Shown here: positions 26,230-35,161 of the stretch, piece by piece | Layout of the letters: each line of letters begins with the position of its first letter | How positions within the stretch are numbered: position 1 is the stretch's first letter | NCBI RefSeq assembly: GCF_020907245.1 | Contig: NZ_JAJJWH010000001.1 | Coordinates: forward strand, 178,135-242,134 | Direction: 5' to 3' | DNA length: 64,000 bases | DNA from: Pontibacter harenae | GTDB taxonomy: Bacteria > Bacteroidota > Bacteroidia > Cytophagales > Hymenobacteraceae | Translations under genes and position numbers: made by a program | Notes under the pieces: model-generated | Databases searched by the model: none | What the model was told of the DNA's origin: nothing | Seen by the model: only the letters and a program-made list of their open reading frames with translations

Positions 26230-27240
26230 TTAAAATGCAGGGCAAATAATATGCTTGATATTTTTGTACTTTAAGCGGCTAGGAAACAATTTGTTAACGT
26301 CTAATCGTTCAAAAATAAGTGAAATTTCATTTGCTCCTCCTGCTTGCCTGCTAAAGCCGCTAATACCTACATCGTGGCTAAAGCCAACTTTAAATTGCTC
26401 CAGCTGCAAGCCTGCTATTAGAGCAAGCGTTTGGTCTTGCTCTAAATCGCTAACTGGCACACCTTTATATACAAATCCTAACGTGAGAGGCGTTAAGATA
26501 GTATACAAACCTATGTCTGTTCTGCTAAAATTTTCTTGCCTGGTATAAGTTACAGCAGGTGAAAAACTTAGCTCAAACAACTTGCCCTGCTTAACGTAAG
26601 ATCGTGCATAAAATTTATAACCAGTATTTGCCGTAAATTGTATAGGCAGTTTTGTGTTTTGGCCAAAGCCATAGCTGGGTTTGTTAAGCTGCGCAGCCGT
26701 TAAACCAATCCAGAACTGATCTGTAAAAGCCAAACCCCCTACAGATACGCTCAGGTAATTAGTAGGTTCAAAGCTATTAATTTCGGCAGAGGTAACAGCC
26801 ACCATACCGTTATCAGATAACTGATCGCCAAAGACGAGGTTATCATAACTGAGGGCTAAAGACGTTATACTAGCCTGTAGCCCAGCTGCTATGGCCCATT
26901 TCTTAGTAAAAGTCGTATGATAGCCATAACTCAGCGCCGCATGCAATTTCCGAAGACCGCCTATACCTGCACGGTCTTGCTGAAGAATTAAGCCTGCTGC
27001 TCCTTTCTGACCAGGTATGCTAAAATCGGCTGTGAGTTGGTTTGTAACGAAGGAGCCATTAAGAGCAGGCCATTGGTTTCGGTGGGCAAAAGAAACACTC
27101 CAGTCGTGGTTCAGGCCCGTAAAAGCAGGATTCAGATATAACCTGTTGGCATACTGCTGCGTGAACTGTACGTCCTGTGCGTTACTTACCAGGCTGTACA
27201 AACAATACATTAGAAACAGGCACGCCTTTTTTATGCTCAT
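26230..27240 (-). CDS. PorP/SprF-family outer-membrane protein (336 aa)
   Basis: Type IX secretion-associated beta-barrel thought to anchor exported adhesins to the cell surface. The ATG at 27240 gives MSIKKACLFLMYCLYSLVSNA, a signal peptide; a start at 27306 adds 22 residues and is not preferred. The family signature follows at once: QDVQFTQQYANRLYLNPAFTG, then HRNQWPAL and DFSIPGQKGAAGLILQQDRAG. The end contains the F(K/S)-V-G-F-S-H-D-V-G repeat-like barrel strands. The pair with gldJ and the IPT-domain exported protein at 62610 fit a T9SS-bearing cell. Confidence 0.9.
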   Translation of the reverse strand: MSIKKACLFLMYCLYSLVSNAQDVQFTQQYANRLYLNPAFTGLNHDWSVSFAHRNQWPALNGSFVTNQLTADFSIPGQKGAAGLILQQDRAGIGGLRKLHAALSYGYHTTFTKKWAIAAGLQASITSLALSYDNLVFGDQLSDNGMVAVTSAEINSFEPTNYLSVSVGGLAFTDQFWIGLTAAQLNKPSYGFGQNTKLPIQFTANTGYKFYARSYVKQGKLFELSFSPAVTYTRQENFSRTDIGLYTILTPLTLGFVYKGVPVSDLEQDQTLALIAGLQLEQFKVGFSHDVGISGFSRQAGGANEISLIFERLDVNKLFPSRLKYKNIKHIICPAF

Positions 27241-27367
27241 GTTTATACTAAAGCTATCTCGTGCACGCTTTATACTTGAAAATTTAGTACAATTAATTTT
27301 GTGCACGATTTTAGCTATAAATTATATAGTTTAGCTTTAACATCTATTGCATTTACAAACCACCTAT

Positions 27368-30300
27368 ATGAAAAAAGTAGTAATTGGCTTTTTTATTTTT
27401 ATTGCCCTGTTGTTTGCTGCAGCAGTGCTGGTACCCATTCTTTTCAAAGATAAAATCAAAGAAGCCCTTGACAAAGAAATAGCCAAGAATATTAATGCCA
27501 CCGTTATTTATGAGACTGATGATGTCAGTCTTTCGCTTTTACGTGACTTTCCTAACTTTTCCTTAGGTATAGATAATCTTACCGTGGTAGGAAAGGATTC
27601 TTTTCAAACGGACACTCTGGCACAAATTCCTTCTTTTAGAATGGGACTGAACCTGATGAGTGTTGTCAGCGGCGATGAGTTGAAGGTAAACTCTATTACC
27701 TTAGACGAACCCGTTATACGACTTATTGTGCTGAAGAGTGGAAAAGCCAACTGGGATATTTTTATTGAGGATACCACCGCCGTGGAAACACCCGCCGATA
27801 CAGCGGCCTCAGATTTCAGTATAGCTATAAAAGGCTGGGAAATTAATAACGGTACACTTTTCTACGATGACCTGACTATACCCTTTGGCATAGCAGCCTA
27901 TAATGTAAACCATACAGGTAGCGGCGACTTTGAGCAGAACGTGTTTGATATGGAATCGCACACCACCTCCGACCGCTTTATCATGACCTATGATGGTGTG
28001 AACTACATCGAAAACGGCAGACTGGCAGGTGATGTAACTATGGCTATGGACCTGGATAAATCGCTTTATACTTTCAAGGATAATAACATTAGGTTAAACG
28101 AACTACCCTTTAAATTTGACGGCACCATTCTGATGCCTGCCGATGACATTGACTTGGACCTAACCTTTGCAGCCACCGAAACGGATTTCAGAAATGTGCT
28201 GTCAGTGGTGCCAGGTATGTATACTGAGCAGTTTAAAGATATTTCTACAGAAGGTAAGCTTAGCTTTGACGGTTACCTGAAAGGCCGCCTAAACGACACG
28301 TTGATGCCTGGCTTCGGTACGGAGTTGAAGGTTATAAATGGTATGTTCAAGTACCCCGACCTGCCGCAGGCTGCTCGTAACATTAACGTGGACATGAGCA
28401 TCGACAACATAGACGGTAACGTGGACAACACTACTATAAATGTGCGCCAGTTTCATCTGAATTTAGGCAAGAATCCTGTAGATGCTAAAGTGCTGGTACA
28501 GGGCCTTGAGCCGATGCAGGTAAACGGAAATGTGAAGGCAAGTATAGATTTGGATGAAATTACAAAGGTGTTTCCCGTGGAGGGCCTGACGCTGCGCGGC
28601 CTGCTGAAAGTAGATGCCGATGCCAGAGGTACCTACAGCGAAACCAGTATGCCTGTCATCGACGCAGATTTTAACCTTACCAACGGCTATGCTAAGTCGA
28701 AGGATTTTCCTGCGCCTATCCAGAGCCTGAACATGGTAGCTAACGTGCGCAACACCACTGGCAACACCGACGATACCCGTATCAACATAGAAAAATTTAA
28801 CATGAATCTGGATGGCGAACCGCTGGAAGGCCGTGTATTGGTGGAAGGTATAGACAAGCCCGCTTTTGATGCCCGCATAAAAGGCATACTGGACCTGACG
28901 AAACTAACAAAGATTTTCCCGCAGGAAGGCATGACCGTATCAGGCCGTATAAATGCTGATGTGGCTGCGAAAGGTAAGATGAGTGATGTGGAGGCTGAGA
29001 AGTATAATAACATCACAGCCACTGGTACCATGGCCATCAATGACCTGAATTATGTAAGCACCGATTTGCCGCAGGGCATAAAGATCAACAGTGCCAATGC
29101 TAAATTCAACAACGAGCGCATTAACCTGGAGAACCTGAACGGCTACCTCGGTAAAAGCGATTTTAAGGCAAACGGCACTGTATCTAATTACTTAGGCTAC
29201 ACGCTAGCCGATAACCAATCGCTGCGCGGCAACTTTAACCTGAGCTCCAACACATTTGATGTAAACGAGTGGATGGTGGATGAGAACACAGGCGAACCAA
29301 CAGAAGAAACCGCTACAGGCGTAGTGGAAGTGCCTAAGAACTTAGATGTGACTTTAAATGTAGATGCCAAGCAGGTACTTTACAGCAACCTAAAACTTAA
29401 TAATTTGGGTGGCCGTGTGAGACTAAAAGATCAGGTCGCTAGCCTGGAGCAGGTACGTTTTAATACGCTGGGCGGTACTTTTGCCACTAGCGGTAGCTAC
29501 AATACCCAAGACCTGCAGCAGCCGCTGTTCGACTTTAACCTGGATATTAAAAATCTTGAGTTCAAAGAGGCCTTCAATACCTTTAATACCATACGTGCCG
29601 TAGCGCCAATTGCTGGTTTGCTGGAAGGTAGGTTCTCTACAAACTTCAACTTTGCTGGTGTGCTGGGCCAGGATATGGTGCCTGTGTTCAACACCATGGA
29701 TGGCAAAGGAGTAATTGACGTTATAAAAGCCGCTGTGCGCGATGTGCCTGTTATAGAAAAAATCAGCAACCTGACCAACATTGAAGAACTGACAAACCTG
29801 GTAGTGGAGAACCGAAGGCTAAAGGCTCAGATTGTGAATGGCAGCTTGGTGGTAGAGCCTTTTGATGTGCAGGTTGGAAACATTGATATGAAAGTAGGCG
29901 GTTCGAACAACATCAACGGCCAGATAGATTATGTAGCTGCTTTAAATGTGCCAACTGGCAAAGTGGGCCGTGAGGTAAATGCTAGGTTAGCTAGTATGAT
30001 TGGAAGCAATGTGCAGGCCGCTGATCGTGTTACGCTAAACCTGAACATTGGCGGCACCTTGAAAGAACCTAAAGTGGCTCTGGCTGGAGGATCTGTTAAA
30101 GATCAGGCTACAAGCATTGTACAAGATGCAGTGCAGAGCAAAGTAAACGATGCCAAAGGCCAGCTAGAGCAGCGCAAGCAGCAAGTGCAGGACAGCCTGC
30201 AGACAGAGCTGAACAGAAGAAAGGCCGAAGCCGAGCAGAAGGCACGTGAGGAGCTGGAAAAGAAGCGCCGCGAAGCCGAAGAGAAGCTTAGGAAGCAGGC

Positions 30301-30373
30301 CACAAATAAAATAGGTGATTTGCTAAAGATGGGAACCAAACCCGCCGCTAAGCCAGATACTACAAGTAATTAG
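27368..30373 (+). CDS. AsmA-family inner-membrane-anchored protein (1001 aa)
   Basis: Large envelope protein of the AsmA/TamB-like group, thought to help move lipid or lipoprotein material between membranes. The chosen ATG at 27368 gives MKKVVIGFFIFIALLFAAAV, one membrane helix. After it come the AsmA N-terminal signature DDVSLSLLRDFPNFSLGIDN and repeated beta-strand units (e.g. NIDGNVDNTTINVRQF at about 340 and TTGNTDDTRINIEKF at about 465). The C-terminal AsmA domain is at about 770-900 (NSLVVEPFDVQVGNIDM-like). The last 80 residues are a charged coiled coil (QKAREELEKKRREAEEKLR). It lies divergently from porP. A terminator follows at 30434. Confidence 0.9.
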   Translation: MKKVVIGFFIFIALLFAAAVLVPILFKDKIKEALDKEIAKNINATVIYETDDVSLSLLRDFPNFSLGIDNLTVVGKDSFQTDTLAQIPSFRMGLNLMSVVSGDELKVNSITLDEPVIRLIVLKSGKANWDIFIEDTTAVETPADTAASDFSIAIKGWEINNGTLFYDDLTIPFGIAAYNVNHTGSGDFEQNVFDMESHTTSDRFIMTYDGVNYIENGRLAGDVTMAMDLDKSLYTFKDNNIRLNELPFKFDGTILMPADDIDLDLTFAATETDFRNVLSVVPGMYTEQFKDISTEGKLSFDGYLKGRLNDTLMPGFGTELKVINGMFKYPDLPQAARNINVDMSIDNIDGNVDNTTINVRQFHLNLGKNPVDAKVLVQGLEPMQVNGNVKASIDLDEITKVFPVEGLTLRGLLKVDADARGTYSETSMPVIDADFNLTNGYAKSKDFPAPIQSLNMVANVRNTTGNTDDTRINIEKFNMNLDGEPLEGRVLVEGIDKPAFDARIKGILDLTKLTKIFPQEGMTVSGRINADVAAKGKMSDVEAEKYNNITATGTMAINDLNYVSTDLPQGIKINSANAKFNNERINLENLNGYLGKSDFKANGTVSNYLGYTLADNQSLRGNFNLSSNTFDVNEWMVDENTGEPTEETATGVVEVPKNLDVTLNVDAKQVLYSNLKLNNLGGRVRLKDQVASLEQVRFNTLGGTFATSGSYNTQDLQQPLFDFNLDIKNLEFKEAFNTFNTIRAVAPIAGLLEGRFSTNFNFAGVLGQDMVPVFNTMDGKGVIDVIKAAVRDVPVIEKISNLTNIEELTNLVVENRRLKAQIVNGSLVVEPFDVQVGNIDMKVGGSNNINGQIDYVAALNVPTGKVGREVNARLASMIGSNVQAADRVTLNLNIGGTLKEPKVALAGGSVKDQATSIVQDAVQSKVNDAKGQLEQRKQQVQDSLQTELNRRKAEAEQKAREELEKKRREAEEKLRKQATNKIGDLLKMGTKPAAKPDTTSN

Positions 30374-30433
30374 AATTTAGATACTAGATTTTAGATATTA
30401 GAGAAAAGTCTCTCTTTGGAGGGGCAAGAGAAT

Positions 30434-30466
30434 GAGAGGCAGTTAGATTGTTCTAGCTGCCTCTCT
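30434..30466 (+). terminator. Terminator of the AsmA-family gene
   Basis: GAGAGGCAGTTAGA pairs with TCTAGCTGCCTCTC with one G-T wobble, followed by TTTGTTTT. It lies about 60 bases after the stop. Confidence 0.7.
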
Positions 30467-30740
30467 TTGTTTTAGAAGATTCTGATAAGCTGTACTTTCA
30501 GAATGCTTGGCTAAGGTATACCGCCAGTTTGAGCGAAGCGGTAACTGGCGGTAGTGTATGATAGCAAGTTTATAACTTGCAGGAGTATGGATGTTGAGTA
30601 ACGCCAGTCACAGACTTGTCTCATGCATGCACAAAGCCACAAGTTGCACTGTCGCTAAACTTGCGGCATGGTTATATAACATATTGTTGTAGGTGCAATC
30701 ATTCCCAGCTGGTTATAAAACTTCAGCAGGAATAGCTATA

Positions 30741-30784
30741 AGCAAAGAAGGAGCAACTGGTACAACAGCTGCTCCTTCTTTGCT
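30741..30784 (-). terminator. Terminator of the DinB-family gene
   Basis: Arms AGCAAAGAAGGAGC and GCTCCTTCTTTGCT are perfectly complementary around a 16-base loop. It lies 33 bases downstream of the leftward gene at 30817. T-rich on the minus strand side. Confidence 0.55.
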
Positions 30785-30816
30785 TAATCTAGAGTTTAAT
30801 ATCTAGTGTCTAATAT

Positions 30817-31293
30817 CTAAAACACTTGTCCCATCAGTTCACGCACATACGTCACGTAGTCTGTGTTTGGCGGGTTATGGCCGTTTTTGCGCAGGTCTGT
30901 GGCAGTTTGCGCACGATGATAGGTAGCGTGGTTAAAAGCGTGTGTCAGGATGTCGAGCACGCGTGTGCTGTACTGGTTGCCAAGGCTGTTGCTATAGTCG
31001 ATCAGGCGGTTGAATTCGGCTTCGTCGGCGTTTGCTACTAGTTCTGCGATTTTGTACGAAGAATACTCGTGCAGCTTCTTTAACTCCTCCAGGTTATGCT
31101 CCTGCCATACTTTTACAGGGCTTTCTGTGCCAGTGATGCGGGCAATCCAAATGGCTTGTGCGTTAAGCGCGTGGCTGAATAAACGAGCGGCGTTTGCAGG
31201 CACCTCTGGTAGGCTGCTGAAAACATCGAGCATAGTTTTGTTTGCCCAGATGTTATATTCCGATAGGTTTTTGAGTACGTCGTTTCCTGTCAT
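30817..31293 (-). CDS. DinB-family protein (158 aa)
   Basis: Four-helix-bundle metalloprotein of the DinB/YfiT superfamily, whose members include thiol transferases and detoxifying enzymes. The three expected metal ligands are visible: His in LFSHALNAQAIW (about 41) and two in HAFNHATYHRAQ (about 118-127). The opening SEYNIWANKTMLDVFSSL and the closing THAFNHATYHRAQTATDLRKNG are diagnostic of the family. The substrate is unknown. It is 5 bases from the upstream lipoprotein gene on the same strand, so the two are probably an operon. Confidence 0.92.
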   Translation of the reverse strand: MTGNDVLKNLSEYNIWANKTMLDVFSSLPEVPANAARLFSHALNAQAIWIARITGTESPVKVWQEHNLEELKKLHEYSSYKIAELVANADEAEFNRLIDYSNSLGNQYSTRVLDILTHAFNHATYHRAQTATDLRKNGHNPPNTDYVTYVRELMGQVF

Positions 31294-31298
31294 GTTAT

Positions 31299-31691
31299 TT
31301 ATGGTTGTCGGTTATCTTTCCAAATTAGTTTCTCATTCGTTCGCTTCTCAAAGAAGTCGGTGCAGCGACCATCTCCCCTGCCTGTTATGCCTCCGTCTGG
31401 TTCACATAGTACGTTGCCGTACATATCGTATACTTTGCCAGGTAAATCGCAGCAGCGGCCAGTAAGGTAAAACACCTCCTGATCGTTATAAGTATAGCGA
31501 TAAATTTTGGCAGGCGGATCAACTGGCTTTTCCTGTTGCAACTGCTGTATCAACTCATTTAGCCACGGTGCACTCTGTGCATTCACTACTTCACGGTCTG
31601 TTATCTGAAGCGATATACCTGGCTTGCAGGCACTCATCAGGCAGATAAGCAGCAGGAGTATGCTCTTAAAGTATGATTCTTTTGTACCCAT
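31299..31691 (-). CDS. Small lipoprotein of unknown function, DUF6970-like (130 aa)
   Basis: The ATG at 31691 gives MGTKESYFKSILLLLICLMSAC, a lipoprotein signal. The C-terminal half carries a well-conserved pattern, GRCCDLPGKVYDMYGNVLCEPDGGITGRGDGRCTDF, with paired cysteines and a Gly/Asp-rich loop. I associate this with a small Bacteroidota domain family (DUF6970 by memory). A TACATTTG box lies 25 bases upstream. No enzymatic role can be read. Confidence 0.75.
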   Translation of the reverse strand: MGTKESYFKSILLLLICLMSACKPGISLQITDREVVNAQSAPWLNELIQQLQQEKPVDPPAKIYRYTYNDQEVFYLTGRCCDLPGKVYDMYGNVLCEPDGGITGRGDGRCTDFFEKRTNEKLIWKDNRQP

Positions 31692-31715
31692 GCAGCTGCA
31701 CAGCGCGTTTTGTCG

Positions 31716-31723
31716 CAAATGTA
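31716..31723 (-). promoter_or_regulatory. Bacteroidota -7 box (TACATTTG)
   Basis: TACATTTG matches TANNTTTG and ends 24 bases before the lipoprotein ATG at 31691, the first gene of the two-gene unit with dinB. Confidence 0.4.
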
Positions 31724-31750
31724 GCAAACCAGCTTCTGTAAACGAAACTT

Positions 31751-32131
31751 CTAAAAGTATGGGTTTACGAAGTCCAGCAGATAAGGTACAAAAACGATAA
31801 GCCCAATGATAGCAGCAGTAATAGAAGCCGCCAATACCGCACCAGCTGCCAAGTCTTTTGTTTTACCAGCCAAATCATGCCATTCAGGCGATACTAAGTT
31901 GGTAAGTGTTTCTATGGAGGTGTTAATAATCTCAGCTGTAAAAACCAGCCCAATACAACCGACAAGTGCACACCACTCCGTTTTCGTTACGTCAAAAAAA
32001 AAGCCCGCTATTACTACACCTATAGCTGACAGTACATGCAGGCGCATGTGTGGCTCTGATCTAACAGCAGAGTTCAGGCCCCGTAAGGCAAACTTAAAAC
32101 TGTTGTACCGTTTCTTGAAGTATGTCTGCAA
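31751..32131 (-). CDS. Diacylglycerol kinase / undecaprenol kinase family protein (126 aa)
   Basis: Small integral membrane kinase of the DgkA family that phosphorylates diacylglycerol or undecaprenol. Three membrane segments are visible (about 31-50, 53-72, 98-120). The catalytic stretch EIINTSIETLTNLVSPEWHDLAGKTKDLAAGAVL keeps the conserved E-x-x-N-T-x-I-E and K-D-x-A-A-G-A-V residues. Length fits. The substrate choice cannot be inferred here, and no cell-wall gene is adjacent. Confidence 0.92.
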   Translation of the reverse strand: MQTYFKKRYNSFKFALRGLNSAVRSEPHMRLHVLSAIGVVIAGFFFDVTKTEWCALVGCIGLVFTAEIINTSIETLTNLVSPEWHDLAGKTKDLAAGAVLAASITAAIIGLIVFVPYLLDFVNPYF

Positions 32132-32506
32132 AGGAATTACGAATTTCTAATTACAACTTATGAAGTAGGTATACTTGGCTAAGGCTTGCCTGGTTGAACT
32201 AAAGCTTACCCATTGCTTTTTCCTGCTTTAGCTGCAACACATTGAATTTGTAAAAATAGTTAGTTAACAGTTAGACCTGCAGTAAATTTGCCGTTGTTGT
32301 GTGTTTTCAAATATACTTAACATTGGTAACGGCTTTTCGCTTGTTGGTGAGAACACGCAGCAAGGGCATAATGCTTGATAAGTTATTGTCAATGAATAAG
32401 AGGTAAAGGTCTTTTGTTTCATGCCCCAAATCACAACTGAACCTAACTGTTAACCCACCTGTTTTTCATAAGAGCAATAATCATCTAACATCTAAATTAA
32501 TACCTT
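32132..32506. other. Non-coding gap before the first msrB
   Basis: No gene. It contains one copy of a 20-base direct repeat (32290-32309) whose second copy is at 33051-33070 beyond msrB. It also has a weak imperfect hairpin at about 32340-32370 (CTTGTTG with CAGCAAG). No clear promoter is seen. Confidence 0.5.
32290..32309 (+). repeat. 20-bp direct repeat, left copy, flanking msrB
   Basis: GCCGTTGTTGTGTGTTTTCA is identical at 32290-32309 and 33051-33070, 761 bases apart. The pair brackets the msrB gene at 32507-32986. The core GCCGTTG-TGTG resembles the boundary sequence of the integron-like unit at 42445. Confidence 0.7.
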
Positions 32507-32986
32507 ATGCTGCGCTGGATTGACGTGATAAAGTATGCCAAGTACAGTAATCCTGAGCCATACCGCCGAGTGGAGAAAACAGAGGAAGAGTGGCAAGGGC
32601 AACTAACACCTGCACAATACCAAGTGGCACGTGAAAAGGGTACGGAAAAAGCTTACAGAAATGCTTATTGCCGTTCGTATGAGCCTGGAGTGTATGTCTG
32701 TATAGGCTGCGGTGAGCCTTTGTTCGACTCAACAGAAAAGTATCACGCTATTTCAGGTTGGCCTAGCTTCACGCAGCCCATCACCAAAGGTGCCATAAAA
32801 TATGCTTTCGATGATAGCCACAACATGCACCGCATGGAAGCCATGTGCAACGTGTGCGACTGCCATTTAGGCCATGTCTTCCCCGACGGACCCGAGCCGA
32901 CTGGTTTGCGGTACTGCATCAACTCTGAAAGTTTGAACAGGATAAACAAAGAAGCGTTAGCTACCAATGAGGTAACTAACGCTTGA
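32507..32986 (+). CDS. msrB: Peptide-methionine (R)-S-oxide reductase MsrB, long form (159 aa)
   Basis: Reduces methionine-R-sulfoxide in proteins. Two CxxC zinc pairs are present (CIGC near 65, CNVC near 114), with the catalytic Cys in GLRYCINSESL near 139. The substrate-side ISGWPSFTQPI matches the family. The N-terminal 50 residues (MLRWIDVIKYAKYSNPEPYR) are longer than in minimal MsrB. No signal peptide is evident. One of three msrB genes within 6.2 kb; a 20-base direct repeat flanks it. Confidence 0.95.
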   Translation: MLRWIDVIKYAKYSNPEPYRRVEKTEEEWQGQLTPAQYQVAREKGTEKAYRNAYCRSYEPGVYVCIGCGEPLFDSTEKYHAISGWPSFTQPITKGAIKYAFDDSHNMHRMEAMCNVCDCHLGHVFPDGPEPTGLRYCINSESLNRINKEALATNEVTNA

Positions 32987-33050
32987 TGTATACTTCTGAT
33001 GAAGCTCAGCCTTTACTCTTAAATTGTGCTGCTAAAGCTGCCTAACAGCA

Positions 33051-33070
33051 GCCGTTGTTGTGTGTTTTCA
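33051..33070 (+). repeat. 20-bp direct repeat, right copy
   Basis: Identical to 32290-32309. The bases directly after it form a hairpin with its own TTGTTG (GTTGTTG and CAACAAC at 33054-33078). A further GTTGTTGG at 33119-33126 is inverted relative to CCAACAAC at 33071. Confidence 0.7.
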
Positions 33071-33193
33071 CCAACAACCAGAATAGTGTTCAAAGTTAGG
33101 TTTACTACTTCTCCCTTAGTTGTTGGTTAAAAGACGCAACTACGGCGAGGGCCCTGGGTTCTGCCAAAGCCTTGATGCCTGATTGCCTCACTC

Positions 33194-33739
33194 CTACTTC
33201 TCGCTATACTCAGCTTTCAGCTTGTTCTTAAACACCTTTCTGAACTTCTCTACTTTCGGGCGCACTACAAAACTGCAATAGGGCTGAAAGCCGTTTTGGT
33301 TAAAGTAGTTCTGGTGGTAGTCTTCTGCTGGATAGTACTCAGGAAGTGGTTCTATAGTGGTAACAATAGGATCGGCGAAAGCGCCAGAAGCCTCTAATTC
33401 CTCCTTGTATTTTTCTGCCAGCTGCTTTTGCTCTGCGTTGTGGTAAAAAATAACCGAGCGATACTGCGTGCCAATGTCATTGCCCTGGCGGTTTAAAGTT
33501 GTTGGGTCGTGGGTTTCCCAAAATACCTCCAGTAGTTCGTCGTACGTTATTTTCTGCGGATCGTAGGTGATCTGAAGTACTTCGGCGTGGCCTGTGTTGC
33601 CTGTGCAAACCTGCTTGTAAGTAGGGTTCTCTACATGTCCGCCTGCATAACCCGATTCAACTTTCTCTACGCCTTCTAATTGCTGAAACACAGCTTCTGT
33701 ACACCAGAAGCATCCGTTTCCAAATGTTGCTATATCCAT
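33194..33739 (-). CDS. msrA: Peptide-methionine (S)-S-oxide reductase MsrA (181 aa)
   Basis: Reduces methionine-S-sulfoxide. The ATG at 33739 gives MDIATFGNGCFWCTEAVFQQ, with the catalytic Cys in GCFWC near residue 10 and the family Glu three residues after W. Also present are GYAGGHVENPTYKQVC, GHAEVLQITYDP, THDPTTLNRQGNDIGTQYRS and the closing DYHQNYF. A GTG at 33781 would add 14 residues. It is convergent with the msrB at 32507 and next to the sugar dehydrogenase gene. It lacks an export signal. Confidence 0.96.
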   Translation of the reverse strand: MDIATFGNGCFWCTEAVFQQLEGVEKVESGYAGGHVENPTYKQVCTGNTGHAEVLQITYDPQKITYDELLEVFWETHDPTTLNRQGNDIGTQYRSVIFYHNAEQKQLAEKYKEELEASGAFADPIVTTIEPLPEYYPAEDYHQNYFNQNGFQPYCSFVVRPKVEKFRKVFKNKLKAEYSEK

Positions 33740-33882
33740 GGTTGTTTTTTGTGTTGAGGTGAAGCCTACTGTTGGCTTCACTGTTCTTGCTTTAAAGGTC
33801 CTGCTGCAATGCTAGAGCCTTTGAAGTAACACCGATAGGGCAAAAAGTGTACCACCTCAAACGGTGGCAGTCTACATACTCA

Positions 33883-35037
33883 TTACTTTGCTTTTTGGCT
33901 GAGCCTGTATACTTTGCCGTTCCTGCCATGGCTAAGCAGCAGCAGTTCGTTATTCTCATCGACTCCGAAAGATGACAAGGCAAATCCTGTTGTTAGCAGC
34001 AAGGCATTGTCGGCCATGGTACCATCTTTTTTCAGCGTAATAGCCCAAACTTTTCCTGTTGCATAGTCGCCGTAGATATATTTGCCTTGCAACGCAGGTA
34101 TGTTCTTACCTCGGTACACAAATCCTCCTGTAACAGAAACGCCTTCAGAGCGCTTGTACTCATGTATGGGTTTTATCAGCCCAGTTTGGTCACAGTTGGA
34201 GGATGGGTTATAGCAATCAGTGCCTTCCATAACACGCCAGCCGTAGTTGCCACCTTTCTGAATGATATCTATTTCCTCCAATTTATTCTGCCCGACATCA
34301 GCCGCCCACAGCATACCTGTTTCTTTATCGAAGCTAAACTTCCAGGGATTACGTAGCCCGTAAGCATAGATTTCCTCACGAAAGCCTTCGGAGTTGTTGG
34401 CATAAGGGTTATCGGCAGGTATGCTATACTTGCGGCTACCCGAGGTGCTGTTCACATCAATCCGAAGAATTTTGCCTAGCAGTTTTGTTCTGTCCTGGCT
34501 GTTGTTCTCAGGGTCGCCGCCGCTGCCACCATCGCCTACCGAAATGTATAGGTAACCATCAGGACCAAAAGCAACTTTACCGCCATTGTGGTTCGAGTAA
34601 GGTTGCCTATAGGTTAGTAACACTTGCTCACTTTTCGGATCTACCCGCCCCTTGTTACCTGCTGCTACAGTAAACCGCGAGATTCTGGTTTCTAGCGGAT
34701 CGCCAGCCGTATAGTTTACATAAAAGTAGCGGTTGTTCGCGAAATCAGGGTGGAAAGCCAGCCCCAGTAAACCTCTTTCTCCACCAGAAACCACTCTGTC
34801 TGAAATGTCCAGGAGCAGGTTTTCTTCAGATGCTTTTGCCTCTTTGCTGGGAAGCTGATAAATTTTTCCTGCCTGACTAACGACATATAGTTTGCCCTGT
34901 TCCGCTACAGCTTCTACAGGTCTGTCAATTTGTACATCAGGGTACACCTCCTGAAGACTGTACTGGGCATCGGCAGGTTCTGAACAGCTAATCAGAAGTA
35001 CAGCAGCTATAAAATAACCTAAGAAGTTATATCTCAT
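33883..35037 (-). CDS. PQQ-type sugar dehydrogenase (GSDH-like) lipoprotein (384 aa)
   Basis: Six-bladed beta-propeller of the soluble glucose dehydrogenase (Gdh-B/YliI) family, oxidising aldose sugars in the periplasm. Residues 1-18 form a lipoprotein signal (VLLISC). Family signatures are GLLGLAFHPDFANNRYFYVNY, SNHNGGKVAFGPDGYLYISVGDGG (catalytic His), YAYGLRNPWKFSFD, WAADVGQNKLEEIDII and GNYGWRVMEG. It seems complete. Some family members act on other substrates, so the sugar specificity is open. It sits within the msr cluster and faces away from msrA's terminator-less gap. Confidence 0.93.
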   Translation of the reverse strand: MRYNFLGYFIAAVLLISCSEPADAQYSLQEVYPDVQIDRPVEAVAEQGKLYVVSQAGKIYQLPSKEAKASEENLLLDISDRVVSGGERGLLGLAFHPDFANNRYFYVNYTAGDPLETRISRFTVAAGNKGRVDPKSEQVLLTYRQPYSNHNGGKVAFGPDGYLYISVGDGGSGGDPENNSQDRTKLLGKILRIDVNSTSGSRKYSIPADNPYANNSEGFREEIYAYGLRNPWKFSFDKETGMLWAADVGQNKLEEIDIIQKGGNYGWRVMEGTDCYNPSSNCDQTGLIKPIHEYKRSEGVSVTGGFVYRGKNIPALQGKYIYGDYATGKVWAITLKKDGTMADNALLLTTGFALSSFGVDENNELLLLSHGRNGKVYRLSQKAK

Positions 35038-35161
35038 AAAGAGTAGTTTCTAATTTTAAAGAAGTTAATACAGTAAACAGGATGAGCAGGCTAATGTTTG
35101 GTTCTCTACAAACATTAGCCTTTAGATGCTCAACGCTGTTGTATATACTTCTTAAATTATA

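Larger units (their letters stand above)
30374..30816. repeat. Intergenic repeat cluster of about 440 bp
   Basis: There is no gene here. The interval is bounded by a 14-bp inverted repeat (TTTTAGATATTAGA at 30389-30402, inverted at 30809-30822). It holds further hairpins: TACCGCCAGTT at 30519-30529 with its inverse at 30543-30553, GCAAGTT/AACTTGC at 30564-30580, and a 14-bp stem at 30741-30754 with 30771-30784. The last is a likely terminator for the dinB-like gene at 30817. Confidence 0.55.

Noticed and set aside
32904..32990. Gene frames crossing the msrB end antisense (32743-32967)
   Set aside because: Antisense to conserved MsrB codons, no independent evidence.
32987..33070. An attC site after msrB, suggested by the GCCGTTG repeat
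   Set aside because: No paired R box or long imperfect stem precedes the repeat, unlike at 42439-42505; kept only as a direct repeat.
33792..33983. 63-residue minus-strand frame at the end of the sugar dehydrogenase gene
   Set aside because: It lies out of frame inside the dehydrogenase 3' end and has a typical shadow composition.
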